64,000 nt of DNA from CAWCWK01 sp963842125 (lineage in GTDB: Bacteria; Pseudomonadota; Alphaproteobacteria; Rhizobiales; CAWCWK01), in assembly GCA_963842125.1 (NCBI GenBank), contig CAWJFE010000001.1, positions 1,302,001 through 1,366,000 of the forward strand, read 5' to 3'. The translations under genes and the position numbers were made by a program. Below, in pieces: positions 43,862-52,646 of the stretch; position 1 is the stretch's first letter, and each line of letters opens with the position of its first letter. Under the pieces are notes generated by a model. It did not search any database and was not told the origin of the DNA. It was given only the letters and a program-made list of their open reading frames with translations.

Positions 43862-44956
43862 TCAGGCGGCTTTCAGGGCGGTGTCGGGCGCGAGGCTGCG
43901 TCCCCTGTCGTCGAAGAGGAGGGCGCGGTCGGGCCGGCAGTGGATCGTGATGGCCTCGCCCTGCGCGAGATCGTGGATGCCGTGCGTGAGGACGATCCAC
44001 TCCTCGCCCATGGCGCGAACGTGGATGAAGCTCTCCGAGCCCGCGATTTCCGTGACGATCACCTCCGCATCGAGCGGCACGCTCTCCGCGCCAGCCGGGG
44101 ACAGCGAGAGATGGTAGGGCCGGAACCCGAGCGTATAGGTGCCGTCCGGCAGCGACTGATGGGCTCCGCCGGCAGGGATCTCGACCGCATCGCCGCCCTC
44201 GCCGTGGCGGAAGACCGGCCCGGCCTTGGTGACCCGCGCGGTATTGAGCGGCGGGTCTGAGAAGGTGCGTGCGGTCTCGAGGTCGATGGGCGCGCGGTAG
44301 ACCTCGACGGTCGGGCCGAACTGCGTCAGCCGCCCCTCTCGCAGCGTCGCGGTCCGGCCGCCAAGGAGAAGCGCTTCCGAGGGCTCGGTCGTCGCATAGA
44401 CGAAGATGGCGCCCGATTCGGCGAAGATCTTCGGCAGTTCCTCGCGCAATTCCTCGCGCAACTTGTAGTCGAGATTGGCCAGCGGCTCGTCGAGAAGAAC
44501 GAGCCCGGCATTCTTGACGATGGCGCGCGCGATGGCCGTGCGCTGCTGCTGTCCACCCGAGAGGTTGAGCGGCGTGCGATCGAGATAGGGCGTGAGCTTG
44601 AGAAGGTCGGCGGCCCGCGCCACCTCGCGCTCGATCCGGCTCTTGTCGGCCCTGGCGAGCCGCAAGGGCGAGGCGATGTTCTCGTAGACGGTCAGCGTCG
44701 GATAGTTGATGAACTGCTGGTAGACCATCGCGACGTCGCGCTTCTGCACGGGCCGGCCGGTCACGTCCGCACCATCGACGAGGACGCGGCCCGAGGTCGG
44801 CCTGTCGAGCCCGGCCATGACACGCATCAGGCTCGTCTTGCCCGACAGCGTCGGTCCGAGGAGCACGTTGAGCGAGCCCGGCTCGAGCGCGAGCGAGATA
44901 TCGCTCAGGTGCATCGCGTCGCCGACACGTTTGCCGACCGATTGCAGTTCCAGCAC
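43862..44956 (-). CDS. glpS: Glycerol ABC transporter ATPase GlpS (missing H-loop His)
   Basis: This 364-residue subunit has a variant Walker A (GPTLSGKTS, 34-42), a canonical signature LSGGQQQR and Walker B LVLLDEPLANLD. The switch His is absent: VYATTEPSEA replaces the usual VTHDQ. Paired with GlpT it gives one complete and one degenerate ATP site. It is separated from glpD by 122 bp containing a hairpin. Confidence 0.9.
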   Translation of the reverse strand: MLELQSVGKRVGDAMHLSDISLALEPGSLNVLLGPTLSGKTSLMRVMAGLDRPTSGRVLVDGADVTGRPVQKRDVAMVYQQFINYPTLTVYENIASPLRLARADKSRIEREVARAADLLKLTPYLDRTPLNLSGGQQQRTAIARAIVKNAGLVLLDEPLANLDYKLREELREELPKIFAESGAIFVYATTEPSEALLLGGRTATLREGRLTQFGPTVEVYRAPIDLETARTFSDPPLNTARVTKAGPVFRHGEGGDAVEIPAGGAHQSLPDGTYTLGFRPYHLSLSPAGAESVPLDAEVIVTEIAGSESFIHVRAMGEEWIVLTHGIHDLAQGEAITIHCRPDRALLFDDRGRSLAPDTALKAA

Positions 44957-45031
44957 TGTGCCTCCTCCCTCGCGACCGGTCCGCCCTTCTCGATGGGGCG
45001 CGTCCGGTCTTCGTCCTCAAAGCCTGCAAGT

Positions 45032-45052
45032 CCCGCCGCTCTCGGCGGCGGG
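45032..45052 (-). terminator. Intercistronic hairpin between glpD and glpS
   Basis: An 8-bp GC-only stem (45032-45039 with 45045-45052) with a 5-nt loop lies in the glpD-glpS gap, without a T-tract. It may attenuate or process the transcript so that dehydrogenase and transporter levels differ. Confidence 0.45.
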
Positions 45053-45078
45053 GTGTCGTCGTCAGTCGCCGCGCCCGG

Positions 45079-46599
45079 TCATTCCGCCGCCTCGGCCGGT
45101 GCGGCGAGGCGCGCCTCGCGCATCCAGTCGTCCACGCGCGCCGCCTCGTCTCCGCGAATGTGGAGCCCGAGCTTGGTGCGCCGCCAGAGGACGTCCTCGC
45201 CGGTGCGCGCCCACTCATGCGCCATCAGATAGCGCAGTTCGGCCTCGGTCAGGTCGTCGCCGAACGGCTCTCCGAGATCGGCCACCGAGGCCGCCGATCC
45301 GAGCAGCGTCCGCGCCTTCGTGCCATAGAGCCGCATCAGTCTCGTGGCGTGGCGCTCGTCTAGAAAGGCGTACTCGGACCGAAGGCGCGCGACCTCGGCG
45401 GCGAAATCGGTGCGTACGAAGTCGCCGCCGGGCAGGGTCGCGCCCTTCGTCCAGACCGGTCCCTTGGCACCCAGACAGTCTTCGATCCGGGCAAGCGCCG
45501 ATTCGGAGAGCCGGCGATAGGTGGTGAGCTTGCCGCCGAAGACGTTGAGAAGGGGCGCCGCGCCTTGGCGATCCTCGACCTTGAGGACGTAGTCCCGGGT
45601 CGCTTCCTGGGCTTTCGTGGCGCCGTCGTCATAGAGCGGGCGGACGCCCGAATAGGTCCAGACGATATCGTCGCGGGTCACGGGGTCCGCGAAATAGCCG
45701 CTCGCGCCCTCGCAGAGATAGTCGATCTCGCCATCGGTGATCGCGACGTCCGCCGGATCGCCCTCATAGTCGCGATCCGTCGTGCCGATCAGCGTGAAAT
45801 CGCGCTCGTAGGGAATGGCGAAGAAGATGCGCCCGTCGGAGTTCTGGAAGAAATAGGCCTTGTCGTGCGCGTATTTGCGCTTGACCACGATATGGCTGCC
45901 CTGGACGAGGCGAACGTTTCGCGCGTCGTTGGCGCCGGCCGCGCCGGCGAGGACCTTGTCCACCCAGGGGCCGGCGGCGTTGACGACCATGCGGGCGTGC
46001 CGAACGTCGAGCGCGCCCGTCTCGGCGTCCTGCAGCGTGATCTCCCAGAGCTCGCCCTCGCGGCGCAGACCCGTCACCTTGTGGCGCACGAGGATGTCGG
46101 CGCCACGATCGGCGGCGTCCCGGGCGTTGAGGATGACGAGGCGCACGTCGTTCACCCAGCAATCCGAATATTCGAACGCGCTCGTGAAGAGCGGCTTCAG
46201 CGGCTTGGCGACCGGGTCGCTGCGCATGTCGAGCGTCGCGGTCGGCGGCAACGCATCGCGCCCGCCGATATGGTCGTAGAGGAAGAGCCCGAGGCGCAGC
46301 AGCCACCAGGGCCGCATCCCCTTCTGGTGCGGCAGCACGAAGCGCAGCGGCCAGATGATATGGGGCGCCATCCCCCAGAGGATCTCGCGCTCTTGCAAGG
46401 CCTCGCGGACCAGCCGGAACTCGTAATGCTCCAGATAGCGCAGCCCGCCGTGAATGAGCTTCGTGGACCAGGAGGAGGTGCCGGAGCCGAGATCGTTCAT
46501 CTCCGCCAGGCCGACCGAATAACCGCGCCCGACCGCATCTCGCGCGATGCCGCAGCCATTGATGCCGCCACCGATGACGAAGAGGTCGAGCGGTGTCAT
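45079..46599 (-). CDS. glpD: Glycerol-3-phosphate dehydrogenase GlpD (FAD-dependent)
   Basis: This 506-residue flavoprotein oxidises sn-glycerol-3-phosphate to dihydroxyacetone phosphate and feeds electrons to quinone at the membrane. The FAD site near the N-terminus reads LFVIGGGINGCGIARDAVGR. It is followed by GTSSWSTKLIHGGLRYLEHY and later YTFSGVRPL-like (WTYSGVRPLYDDG). Length matches GlpD. No glycerol kinase gene is in the window. The 88-bp gap from glpR contains a GlpR-like site and a TTGACC -35 candidate. Confidence 0.95.
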   Translation of the reverse strand: MTPLDLFVIGGGINGCGIARDAVGRGYSVGLAEMNDLGSGTSSWSTKLIHGGLRYLEHYEFRLVREALQEREILWGMAPHIIWPLRFVLPHQKGMRPWWLLRLGLFLYDHIGGRDALPPTATLDMRSDPVAKPLKPLFTSAFEYSDCWVNDVRLVILNARDAADRGADILVRHKVTGLRREGELWEITLQDAETGALDVRHARMVVNAAGPWVDKVLAGAAGANDARNVRLVQGSHIVVKRKYAHDKAYFFQNSDGRIFFAIPYERDFTLIGTTDRDYEGDPADVAITDGEIDYLCEGASGYFADPVTRDDIVWTYSGVRPLYDDGATKAQEATRDYVLKVEDRQGAAPLLNVFGGKLTTYRRLSESALARIEDCLGAKGPVWTKGATLPGGDFVRTDFAAEVARLRSEYAFLDERHATRLMRLYGTKARTLLGSAASVADLGEPFGDDLTEAELRYLMAHEWARTGEDVLWRRTKLGLHIRGDEAARVDDWMREARLAAPAEAAE

Positions 46600-46651
46600 C
46601 GGGTCAGTCTCTCGCTCCTGTCAGGTTGGCCCCCGGACGCTAGAGCGAAGA

Positions 46652-46674
46652 TTTGCGAAGGTCAATCGAAAACG
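46652..46674 (-). promoter_or_regulatory. Candidate glpD promoter and GlpR site
   Basis: The stretch TTTGCGAA...TCGAAAACG resembles the GlpR arms seen at 47477-47500. On the minus strand a TTGACC -35 candidate overlaps it, with a weak TAGCGT 17 nt downstream as -10. This arrangement suits repression of glpD by GlpR binding on the promoter. Confidence 0.4.
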
Positions 46675-46687
46675 CGGCGTTCGGTCG

Positions 46688-47464
46688 CTATTGCGAATCC
46701 GTCTCGATTACCAGGGTTCCCGCGTCTTCGCAGATCCGGCGGATCTCCTCGCTCGGGCAGCGATCGGTCACGAAGACATCGACCTGCGCAAGGTGGCCGA
46801 TGCGAACGGGGGCCTGGCGCTCGAACTTCGTCGCGTCGGCGACGAGGATGACGCGGCGCGCGTTCGTCATGATCGCGCGCGAAACCCGGACCTCCCGGTA
46901 ATCGTAGTCGAGGAGCGCGCCGTCGGCATCGATGGCAGACACGCCGATGATGGCGTCGTCGACCTTGAACTGGCTGATGAAATCGACCGTCGCCTCGCCG
47001 ACGATGCCGCCATCGCTCGCGCGGACGATGCCGCCGGCGACGACGACCTCGAACCGTGGGTTGGAGCGCAAGTGGTTGGCGACGTTTATGTTGTTGGTGA
47101 TCGCCATCAGCCCGTCCCGGGGCGGGTCTGACTGGCCGAGCGCGCGGGAGACCGCTTCCGTCGTAGTGCCGAGATTGATGAAGAGCGACGCCCCGTTCGC
47201 GATGAGGCTGGCCGCAGCGCGCCCGATGGACGCCTTCTCCCGCGCCGCGATCTGGCGTCGGCGCTCGTACTCGACGTTCTCGACGCCTGAGGGGAAGATG
47301 GCGCCGCCATGGGTGCGGTTAAGCACGCCGCGCTCGCACAAGTCGTTGAGATCCTTGCGGATCGTTTGCGGCGTGACGGCGAATTCGGCGGCGAGGTCGT
47401 CTACCGCGACCTCGCCGTCAGCCTTCGCCTTGGCGACTATGGTGTCGAGTCTGTTGCGTGTCAT
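46688..47464 (-). CDS. glpR: DeoR-family glycerol regulon repressor GlpR
   Basis: This 258-residue repressor has a DeoR helix-turn-helix (VDDLAAEFAVTPQTIRKDL, residues 20-40) and a sugar-phosphate isomerase-like effector domain with FINLGTTTEA and SAIDADGALLDYD. Glycerol-3-phosphate is the usual effector. It is the first gene of the glp series and has a perfect palindrome 13 bp upstream of its start, consistent with autoregulation. Confidence 0.9.
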   Translation of the reverse strand: MTRNRLDTIVAKAKADGEVAVDDLAAEFAVTPQTIRKDLNDLCERGVLNRTHGGAIFPSGVENVEYERRRQIAAREKASIGRAAASLIANGASLFINLGTTTEAVSRALGQSDPPRDGLMAITNNINVANHLRSNPRFEVVVAGGIVRASDGGIVGEATVDFISQFKVDDAIIGVSAIDADGALLDYDYREVRVSRAIMTNARRVILVADATKFERQAPVRIGHLAQVDVFVTDRCPSEEIRRICEDAGTLVIETDSQ

Positions 47465-47476
47465 AGATCGAGACTA

Positions 47477-47500
47477 GTTTCGTTTTGGAGAAAACGAAAC
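47477..47500. promoter_or_regulatory. GlpR operator palindrome
   Basis: A perfect inverted repeat, GTTTCGTTTT-GGAG-AAAACGAAAC, lies 13 bp upstream of the glpR start codon. TTTCGTTTT-type arms are typical of DeoR-family operators. Related half-sites precede glpD and glpV. Confidence 0.8.
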
Positions 47501-47518
47501 CTCGCGATCCCGAAATCG

Positions 47519-48286
47519 CTACACCCCGGCCTCGGCCAGCTTCCGGCGCGCCAGCTTGGTCACGTAGACGGTCACGGCGAGCGTCGCGAGGATGCCGACG
47601 CCGAAGACGACGTATTTCGCCGTCGTCGCGCCGTCCGATCCGGCCTCTGCACCAAGCGAGCCGATCCAGACGTAGAGGAGGGTGCCGGGCATGATGCCGA
47701 TGAAGGTCGCAGCGAGATAGGGCCAGAAGGCGACGGACGTGGTGCCGAAGAACCAGTTCTGGAGCGCGAAGGGGAAGGCGGGAGAGAGCCGCATCAGGCC
47801 GACGATCTTCCAGCCCTCCTGACCGACGGCGCGATCGACGGCCTTGAGGGTCGGGCGCTTCTCGATCATGCGCTGGACGGCGCCCTGCGCGACGGTGCGC
47901 GCGGCGATGAAGCTGAGGCCGGCGCCGAGCGTCGCGCCCGCGATGACGATCGGAAAGCCCCCGAGCCCCCAGGCGAGGCCGGCAGCGAGCGTGAGGAGGG
48001 AGCCCGGCAACAGCGCCAGCACCGAGACCGCGTAGACGAGGATGAAGACGATCCAGCCGACGGGACCCTGCGCCGCGACCCAGTCGCGAAAGGCGGCGAT
48101 CCATTCGGAGACCGGCAGCAGGGTCCAGGCCGTCACGAGCGCGATGAGCGCTGCCGCGACGAAGGCCCAGCTCATCCAGGCCGGGCGGCCGGCCGATGCC
48201 TCGTCGCCGGGTCGTGCGTCGGCAGTTCGCGTCATGTCTGTCAGGGTCTCTTCGGCCGCTGCGGGCGTGGTGCTGAGGGCGGTCAT
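47519..48286 (-). CDS. TVP38/TMEM64-family (VTT domain) membrane protein
   Basis: This 255-residue membrane protein has about six hydrophobic segments. The VTT-domain core includes LLPGSLLTLAAGLAWGLGGF and the signature MRLSPAFPFALQNWFFG (Arg, Pro and Asn conserved). Bacterial DedA/VTT proteins are linked to lipid carrier scrambling and membrane homeostasis. The frame is open further upstream; I take ATG 48286, and a second Met lies 17 codons in. Confidence 0.82.
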   Translation of the reverse strand: MTALSTTPAAAEETLTDMTRTADARPGDEASAGRPAWMSWAFVAAALIALVTAWTLLPVSEWIAAFRDWVAAQGPVGWIVFILVYAVSVLALLPGSLLTLAAGLAWGLGGFPIVIAGATLGAGLSFIAARTVAQGAVQRMIEKRPTLKAVDRAVGQEGWKIVGLMRLSPAFPFALQNWFFGTTSVAFWPYLAATFIGIMPGTLLYVWIGSLGAEAGSDGATTAKYVVFGVGILATLAVTVYVTKLARRKLAEAGV

Positions 48287-48437
48287 CGGCGTGTCTGTCC
48301 TGTTGCAAGCGTTCCGTCCGGCGATGGTCGGCGGGGCGGATGGCGTGGCGTTGGGTGAAGAGTGCCGATGCAGTCGCATCGCATCAACGAACATCGCCTC
48401 ACGTTTGCGTGCGGCGTCGGTGAAGGACCGGGCATCG

Positions 48438-49244
48438 TCAGCTCTCGTGGTCGCTCGCGGCTTCGGGCACGGTGCCGACCTCCCCGTCGCCGTGATGCTC
48501 CTCGAAGCGCTCCGTCACCAGAATGAGCGCGGCGTAGAGGCCGGCGCCGAAGACGAAGGCGGAGAAACGGCTCTCGCGCTCCTCGGGCAACTCCTCCTTC
48601 ATCACGTTCATCACGACGCCGCCGGCGAGGAAGGCGAAGAGATAGGCGATCACCTCGATGGGCAGCTTGACGACGAGGCCGGCGATCCAGCCAAGCAACA
48701 CCGCGCCCGAGAGAAGCCAACGTCCGTAGCGCGAATAGAGTTCGCCGTGATGCTCGTCGAGCGCCCGGTCGTTGACGACGAAATGGAGGGCCATGGCGGA
48801 CGCATAGAGAACGAGGCCGCGAAGGTCGCCCTCCTCGCGGTTCACGAGAAGGTAGGCGATGAGGACGTTGTAGAGCGCGAAGGAGCCGACATGGAGGGCG
48901 AAGGCGCGCACGTCCGGCGCGTGGTCCTCATCGGCCTCGTGGCCCCCCTCCCGCACCCGGCGGGCGCGCGTCTTGGCGTAGCGCTCCAGTCCGTAGAAGG
49001 CGACGAGGCCGGTGAGCGCGACGAGGAAGACGCCGATCTCGGCACTCAGGATCGCACGCCCCTCCTCGGCGACGACGGCCTGATGCTCGGCGAGTTCCGG
49101 CAGGAGATGGACGAAGACATAGGCTGCCGACACGCCACCGCCGAGCGAGAGCCAGGCGCTGCGCGGACTGGAGCGCAGGAAGGTCAGCTTCGGCGAGACG
49201 ATGTGGACCGCGATGAAGAGCGCGACGACGAGGGCGGTGAACAT
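48438..49244 (-). CDS. ZIP-like multi-pass membrane protein
   Basis: This 268-residue protein has seven to eight hydrophobic segments. The order of histidines (HLLPELAEHQ early, ALHFVVNDRALDEHH in the middle, then FLAGGVVMNVMKEELPEERE) recalls ZIP metal transporters. The canonical HSxxDG and HEIPHE helices are altered, so metal transport is uncertain. A charged cytoplasmic loop (about 90-110) and an acidic tail are present. It is transcribed in the same direction as the VTT gene, 151 bp upstream of it. Confidence 0.55.
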   Translation of the reverse strand: MFTALVVALFIAVHIVSPKLTFLRSSPRSAWLSLGGGVSAAYVFVHLLPELAEHQAVVAEEGRAILSAEIGVFLVALTGLVAFYGLERYAKTRARRVREGGHEADEDHAPDVRAFALHVGSFALYNVLIAYLLVNREEGDLRGLVLYASAMALHFVVNDRALDEHHGELYSRYGRWLLSGAVLLGWIAGLVVKLPIEVIAYLFAFLAGGVVMNVMKEELPEERESRFSAFVFGAGLYAALILVTERFEEHHGDGEVGTVPEAASDHES

Positions 49245-49352
49245 GCGGCGGGCCTTGGGACCGGAGCGCCCTCGCGGCGAGGGGCTCTTGATGGTGGGTC
49301 AACGCCGGCCGCTCCATCGGGTTCGAGGCGGTGGAAGCGCAGGTCTCGCGCG

Positions 49353-50300
49353 TCAGCCGTCGTTGACGATCCGCAGGGCAGGGCCCTCCATGTCCATCGG
49401 CTCCGGCGAAGTGCCTTCCACTAGACTGTCTTCAACCAAAGCAGGTTCGCCCGAGGCGATGCCGGGCAGCGGTTCGCCGAAGATGTCGTGGGTCGGGTTG
49501 CGCTTCTCCGGCCAGAAGGGCCGGGGGGCGAGATAGTCTGGCTCGAAGCGGGCGAGGGCGGCGATACCCTCCGGGTCGAGAATGATGATGCGGGCGCGCT
49601 GGATGGCGACCAGATGCGCCTTCTGCATCCGCCCGAGCAGGCGGTTGGTGTGGACCGGCGTCAGCCCGGCCAGTTCGGCCAGCCGGCGCTGGGCGAGCGG
49701 CAGCACGACCACCTCCGTCTCCAGCCCCTTGGGTGGATCGATCAGACGCTCGGCGACGAGGAGCGCGTCGTCCTTGGGGCGGGTCCGCGCCATGATCTCG
49801 CAGAGGAGATGGCAGATCTTCTCCGACCCGCCCAGCCCGCCGAGCGTGACGATGCGGCGAAAGAAGCGCAGCCGCTGGCGCTCCCGCGTGCGATTGAGCA
49901 CCTGGCGCAGTGCGGCGGCGGCCTCGGGATCGCGGCGCGTCATGTTCTGAAGGTCGTAGATCGAGAGGGCGACGGTTCGCGCCGGGGTCAGCGCCTCGAT
50001 CTCGTAGGGTCCATGGGGCAGCACGAAGAGGCCGAGCCCCGCGATCTCGCCCGGCAGGCTGAGATCGCTGATATGCCGTTCACCCTTCTTGAGGACGCTC
50101 TGGTCGGCCAGCCAGCCGTTGAGCACCACATGGAGATGGGCGTCTGGCGCGCTGGTGCCCGTTGGCAGATGGCCCGCTTCGTAGCGGCGCAAGGTGCCGA
50201 ATCGGTCGATGCCGCGCAGCGCCTCGTCGACGAGGGCCGGTGCGAGGCCGAGACCGCCGGACTCCGGTGGCCGGGCCCACAGGGCCGAAAGCGAATCCAT
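49353..50300 (-). CDS. Crp/Fnr-family transcriptional regulator
   Basis: This 315-residue regulator has an N-terminal cyclic-nucleotide-binding-like beta roll (about 25-140, HLHVVLNGWLADQSVL...LPGEIAGLGLF). A dimer helix and winged helix follow, with the recognition region LAQRRLAELAGLTPVHTNRLLGRMQ. No FNR-type cysteine cluster is seen. A C-terminal extension of about 70 residues, acidic and Pro-rich, is unusual. I choose ATG 50300 because a good SD (GGAGGT) precedes it. It is divergent from the HutF-like gene. Confidence 0.82.
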   Translation of the reverse strand: MDSLSALWARPPESGGLGLAPALVDEALRGIDRFGTLRRYEAGHLPTGTSAPDAHLHVVLNGWLADQSVLKKGERHISDLSLPGEIAGLGLFVLPHGPYEIEALTPARTVALSIYDLQNMTRRDPEAAAALRQVLNRTRERQRLRFFRRIVTLGGLGGSEKICHLLCEIMARTRPKDDALLVAERLIDPPKGLETEVVVLPLAQRRLAELAGLTPVHTNRLLGRMQKAHLVAIQRARIIILDPEGIAALARFEPDYLAPRPFWPEKRNPTHDIFGEPLPGIASGEPALVEDSLVEGTSPEPMDMEGPALRIVNDG

Positions 50301-50556
50301 GACGCGACACCTCCAAGATGTTCCTATAATGTTCTCATGCTGCCACGGGTCAAGCATGAATCGTGCGAAAGGTTTCAAAACCTCTGGTTGCTGTGCACAA
50401 GATGCCCGGCAAACGCTTCATCCCGCTCGGCATGAGGGCGCGGATCCGGCCAGGGTTTTGTCGGGCGCGGAACATCATTAGAAGCGCAGGGTCGGCAGGC
50501 CCGACGTCTTCGCACCGGGTCTCCGCGCCCGACCGTCGCCGCTACGAAAGATATCC

Positions 50557-51924
50557 GTGCCCTTCGCCGTCCCGCCTCCATCGACCGAGATCATCGCCGC
50601 CCATGCGCTCTTGCCCGAGGGCTGGGCGCGCGATGTGCGTCTGACGCTCGAGGACGGCTGGATCGCGGATGTCGAGACCGATGTCGCGGGGCTGAGCGCG
50701 CCCTCCGTCGTGCTGCTGCCGGGGATGATCAACGCGCACGCCCGCAGCCCTTCGCGCGCTATGGTGGGCCTCGCGCAAGGGTTCTCGGGCGCGGAGGGCG
50801 ATGCCGACTGGCGCCGGCGCACCCAGGCGTTCCTTCTGCGCGCCACACCGGCGCAGATCGGCGACATCGTGCGCCAGGCCCATGTCGAGATGCTCGAGGG
50901 CGGCTTTACCGGGCTGGTCGAGGTGCTCGGTCTCCACAACGCGCCGAGCGGTACGCCCTACGACAATCCGGGCGAGATCGGCGCCGAGGTGATGCGGGCT
51001 TCCGAGGAGGCCGGCACGCGTCTCACCCTCCTGCCGCAGGGGCGCAGCGTCGGTGGGCCGAACGGCGCGGAGCCCGAGGCGGACGAGCGCCGCGCCATCA
51101 CAGCGCCCGGCCGGTTCCTGCGTATCGTGCGCCGCCTCACCGACATGGCGGCCGAGCGGGAGACCGTCGTCGGCTTCGCTTTGGCCGCACCCTGGGCGCT
51201 ACCGCCCGAGGCGGTGAACGACGCGCTGAAGGAATTCCCCGGGCCGGTGCAGGTGACGGCCTCGGAGCGCGCGCGCGAAGCTCTGGCGCATCTCTCCTGG
51301 GTCAAGGCGCGGGCGCTCGCCTGGCTCTGCGAGACCTATCCGATCGATCCGCGCTGGTCGCTCGCGGGCGCCAACCATCTCATCGACGACGAGATCCAGC
51401 GCTGGGCCCGCACGGGGGCCGTCGCCGTGGCCTGCCCGACGCAAGGCATGGAGACGGGCGCCGGCCTCTTCCCCGCGACCCGCTTCGTGGCCGCCAAGGG
51501 CCGGCTCGCCATCGGCAGCGCCGAGGCGAGCCTGACGGGTGCTGCCGAAGAGCTGCGCGCGCTCGAACTCGGACAGCGCCTGCGCGAGCGGATGCGCGGC
51601 GCACCGTGGCGCGAGGCGGAGGTCGGGAGGATGCTCTTCGAGCGGACCCTGCGCGCCGGCGTGCAGGTCGGCGGCCACCGCACGGGCCGCATCGACATCG
51701 GCTACCGGGCCGACCTGATGACGCTCGACGCGGACGACGACACGCTCGCCCTTCGCCAACGCGACGGCTGGCTCGATGGCTGGATCTTCGGCGCGGGACG
51801 CCGCGCGCTCCGCGATGTCTGGGTCGGCGGGCGCCAACGCGTCGAGGCAGGACGACACATCGCCCGCGAGCCCGCCCGCCGCGCCTATCTAGCGACGTTG
51901 AAGGCGCTGATGGACGCGGGCTAG
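50557..51924 (+). CDS. HutF-like amidohydrolase with lost metal ligands
   Basis: This 455-residue protein aligns by eye with formimidoylglutamate deiminase (HutF) over its length: PGMINAHARSPSRAMVG, a GAVAVACPTQGMETGAGLFPA segment and RLAIGSAEASLTGAAEELR. The metal and catalytic positions are changed. The HxH motif reads HAR, the strand-5 His region reads VQVTASE, the usual HATH reads GANH, and the GSDSH Asp reads GSAEAS. It is therefore probably not an active metal hydrolase. No other histidine-degradation gene is nearby. Its stop lies in repeat copy 2. Confidence 0.7.
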   Translation: MPFAVPPPSTEIIAAHALLPEGWARDVRLTLEDGWIADVETDVAGLSAPSVVLLPGMINAHARSPSRAMVGLAQGFSGAEGDADWRRRTQAFLLRATPAQIGDIVRQAHVEMLEGGFTGLVEVLGLHNAPSGTPYDNPGEIGAEVMRASEEAGTRLTLLPQGRSVGGPNGAEPEADERRAITAPGRFLRIVRRLTDMAAERETVVGFALAAPWALPPEAVNDALKEFPGPVQVTASERAREALAHLSWVKARALAWLCETYPIDPRWSLAGANHLIDDEIQRWARTGAVAVACPTQGMETGAGLFPATRFVAAKGRLAIGSAEASLTGAAEELRALELGQRLRERMRGAPWREAEVGRMLFERTLRAGVQVGGHRTGRIDIGYRADLMTLDADDDTLALRQRDGWLDGWIFGAGRRALRDVWVGGRQRVEAGRHIAREPARRAYLATLKALMDAG

Positions 51925-52030
51925 AGCGCGTCCGGTTCCTATCCATTCACCGAACGCGCTCTAGCGCATTGTTCTTGCGCGGCTCCCTGCACTGCGGTGC
52001 TATCGCACCTTCGCTGGAACGGCTCTAGCC
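51920..52030. repeat. Intergenic palindromic repeat element, copy 2
   Basis: 111 bp similar to 26576-26687. The first 44 bp (51921-51964) form a hairpin with 11-bp perfect outer arms (CTAGAGCGCGT). A second small hairpin (GGTGC...GCACC) lies near the right end. The left end supplies the TAG of the upstream plus-strand gene and the right end the stop of the minus-strand gene at 52025. Confidence 0.85.
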
Positions 52031-52240
52031 CTCGCCGTCCACCTCCAACTGGCCCGGTCCGTAGAACCACCACAGCCCGGCACCGATCACCGGCAGCAGG
52101 AAGACGAGCGCGATCCAGAGGAGCTTGGCCGAGACGAGAGCGTGGCTCGTCAGCACACGCAGCACTATGGCCACGTCGATGATGAGGACGACGAGGAGGC
52201 CGAGCCACAGGAAGCTGATCTGGAGGTCCAGTCCGGTCAC
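52025..52240 (-). CDS. PLDc_N-domain small membrane protein
   Basis: This 71-residue protein has two transmembrane helices (about 8-28 and 39-58) and the signature LPVIGAGLWWFYGPG typical of PLDc_N (phospholipase/cardiolipin synthase N-terminal) stand-alone proteins. It lies near a phospholipase D-like gene and may act at the membrane with it. The stop codon is contributed by the adjoining repeat element. Confidence 0.75.
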   Translation of the reverse strand: MTGLDLQISFLWLGLLVVLIIDVAIVLRVLTSHALVSAKLLWIALVFLLPVIGAGLWWFYGPGQLEVDGEG

Positions 52241-52300
52241 GCCCGTCCGGCTTTACGTTGGCTTGCGCGTCGCCGCGCTCATCGAGGTCGGCCTGCGCCG

Positions 52301-52561
52301 TTATTGCGGCTGCGCGGAGGTGGGGACCTCGGTCGGCTCCGCGAGGAGATCGGCGGTCGGCTGCTCCGCCGATTCGGACACCGATCCGGTCGTCTCGACG
52401 ACGCCGAGGCCGTCCGGTACGTCGTTCGAGCCGGCCATGATCATCAGCACGCCCATCGCGATCACGATCGCGGCCGTGCTGGCGAGGAGGACCATGAGGA
52501 CGGGCTTGCCCTTGCGACCCTGACGGGCGTCCGTGCGATCGAGCGTCTGGCGGTCGGCCAT
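52301..52561 (-). CDS. Small single-helix membrane protein, unknown function
   Basis: This 86-residue protein has a basic N-terminus, one hydrophobic helix (about 20-43, VLMVLLASTAAIVIAMGVLM) and a Ser/Glu/Pro-rich tail with Thr repeats, probably outside the inner membrane. No family is recognised. It lies 60 bp upstream of the PLDc_N gene on the same strand, and a near-consensus EcfG promoter faces it. Confidence 0.6.
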   Translation of the reverse strand: MADRQTLDRTDARQGRKGKPVLMVLLASTAAIVIAMGVLMIMAGSNDVPDGLGVVETTGSVSESAEQPTADLLAEPTEVPTSAQPQ

Positions 52562-52646
52562 GGTGCGGTTCCTTAGCGTGCGAGGGCCGGTGCGGGCTGG
52601 CCGCCGGCGAGGGAGGGCGAGGGCCTGCCGGCCCGGATATGCTCAA

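Noticed and set aside
48042..49424. 460-codon plus-strand open frame
   Set aside because: It runs opposite the VTT and ZIP-like genes; composition is typical of an antisense shadow.
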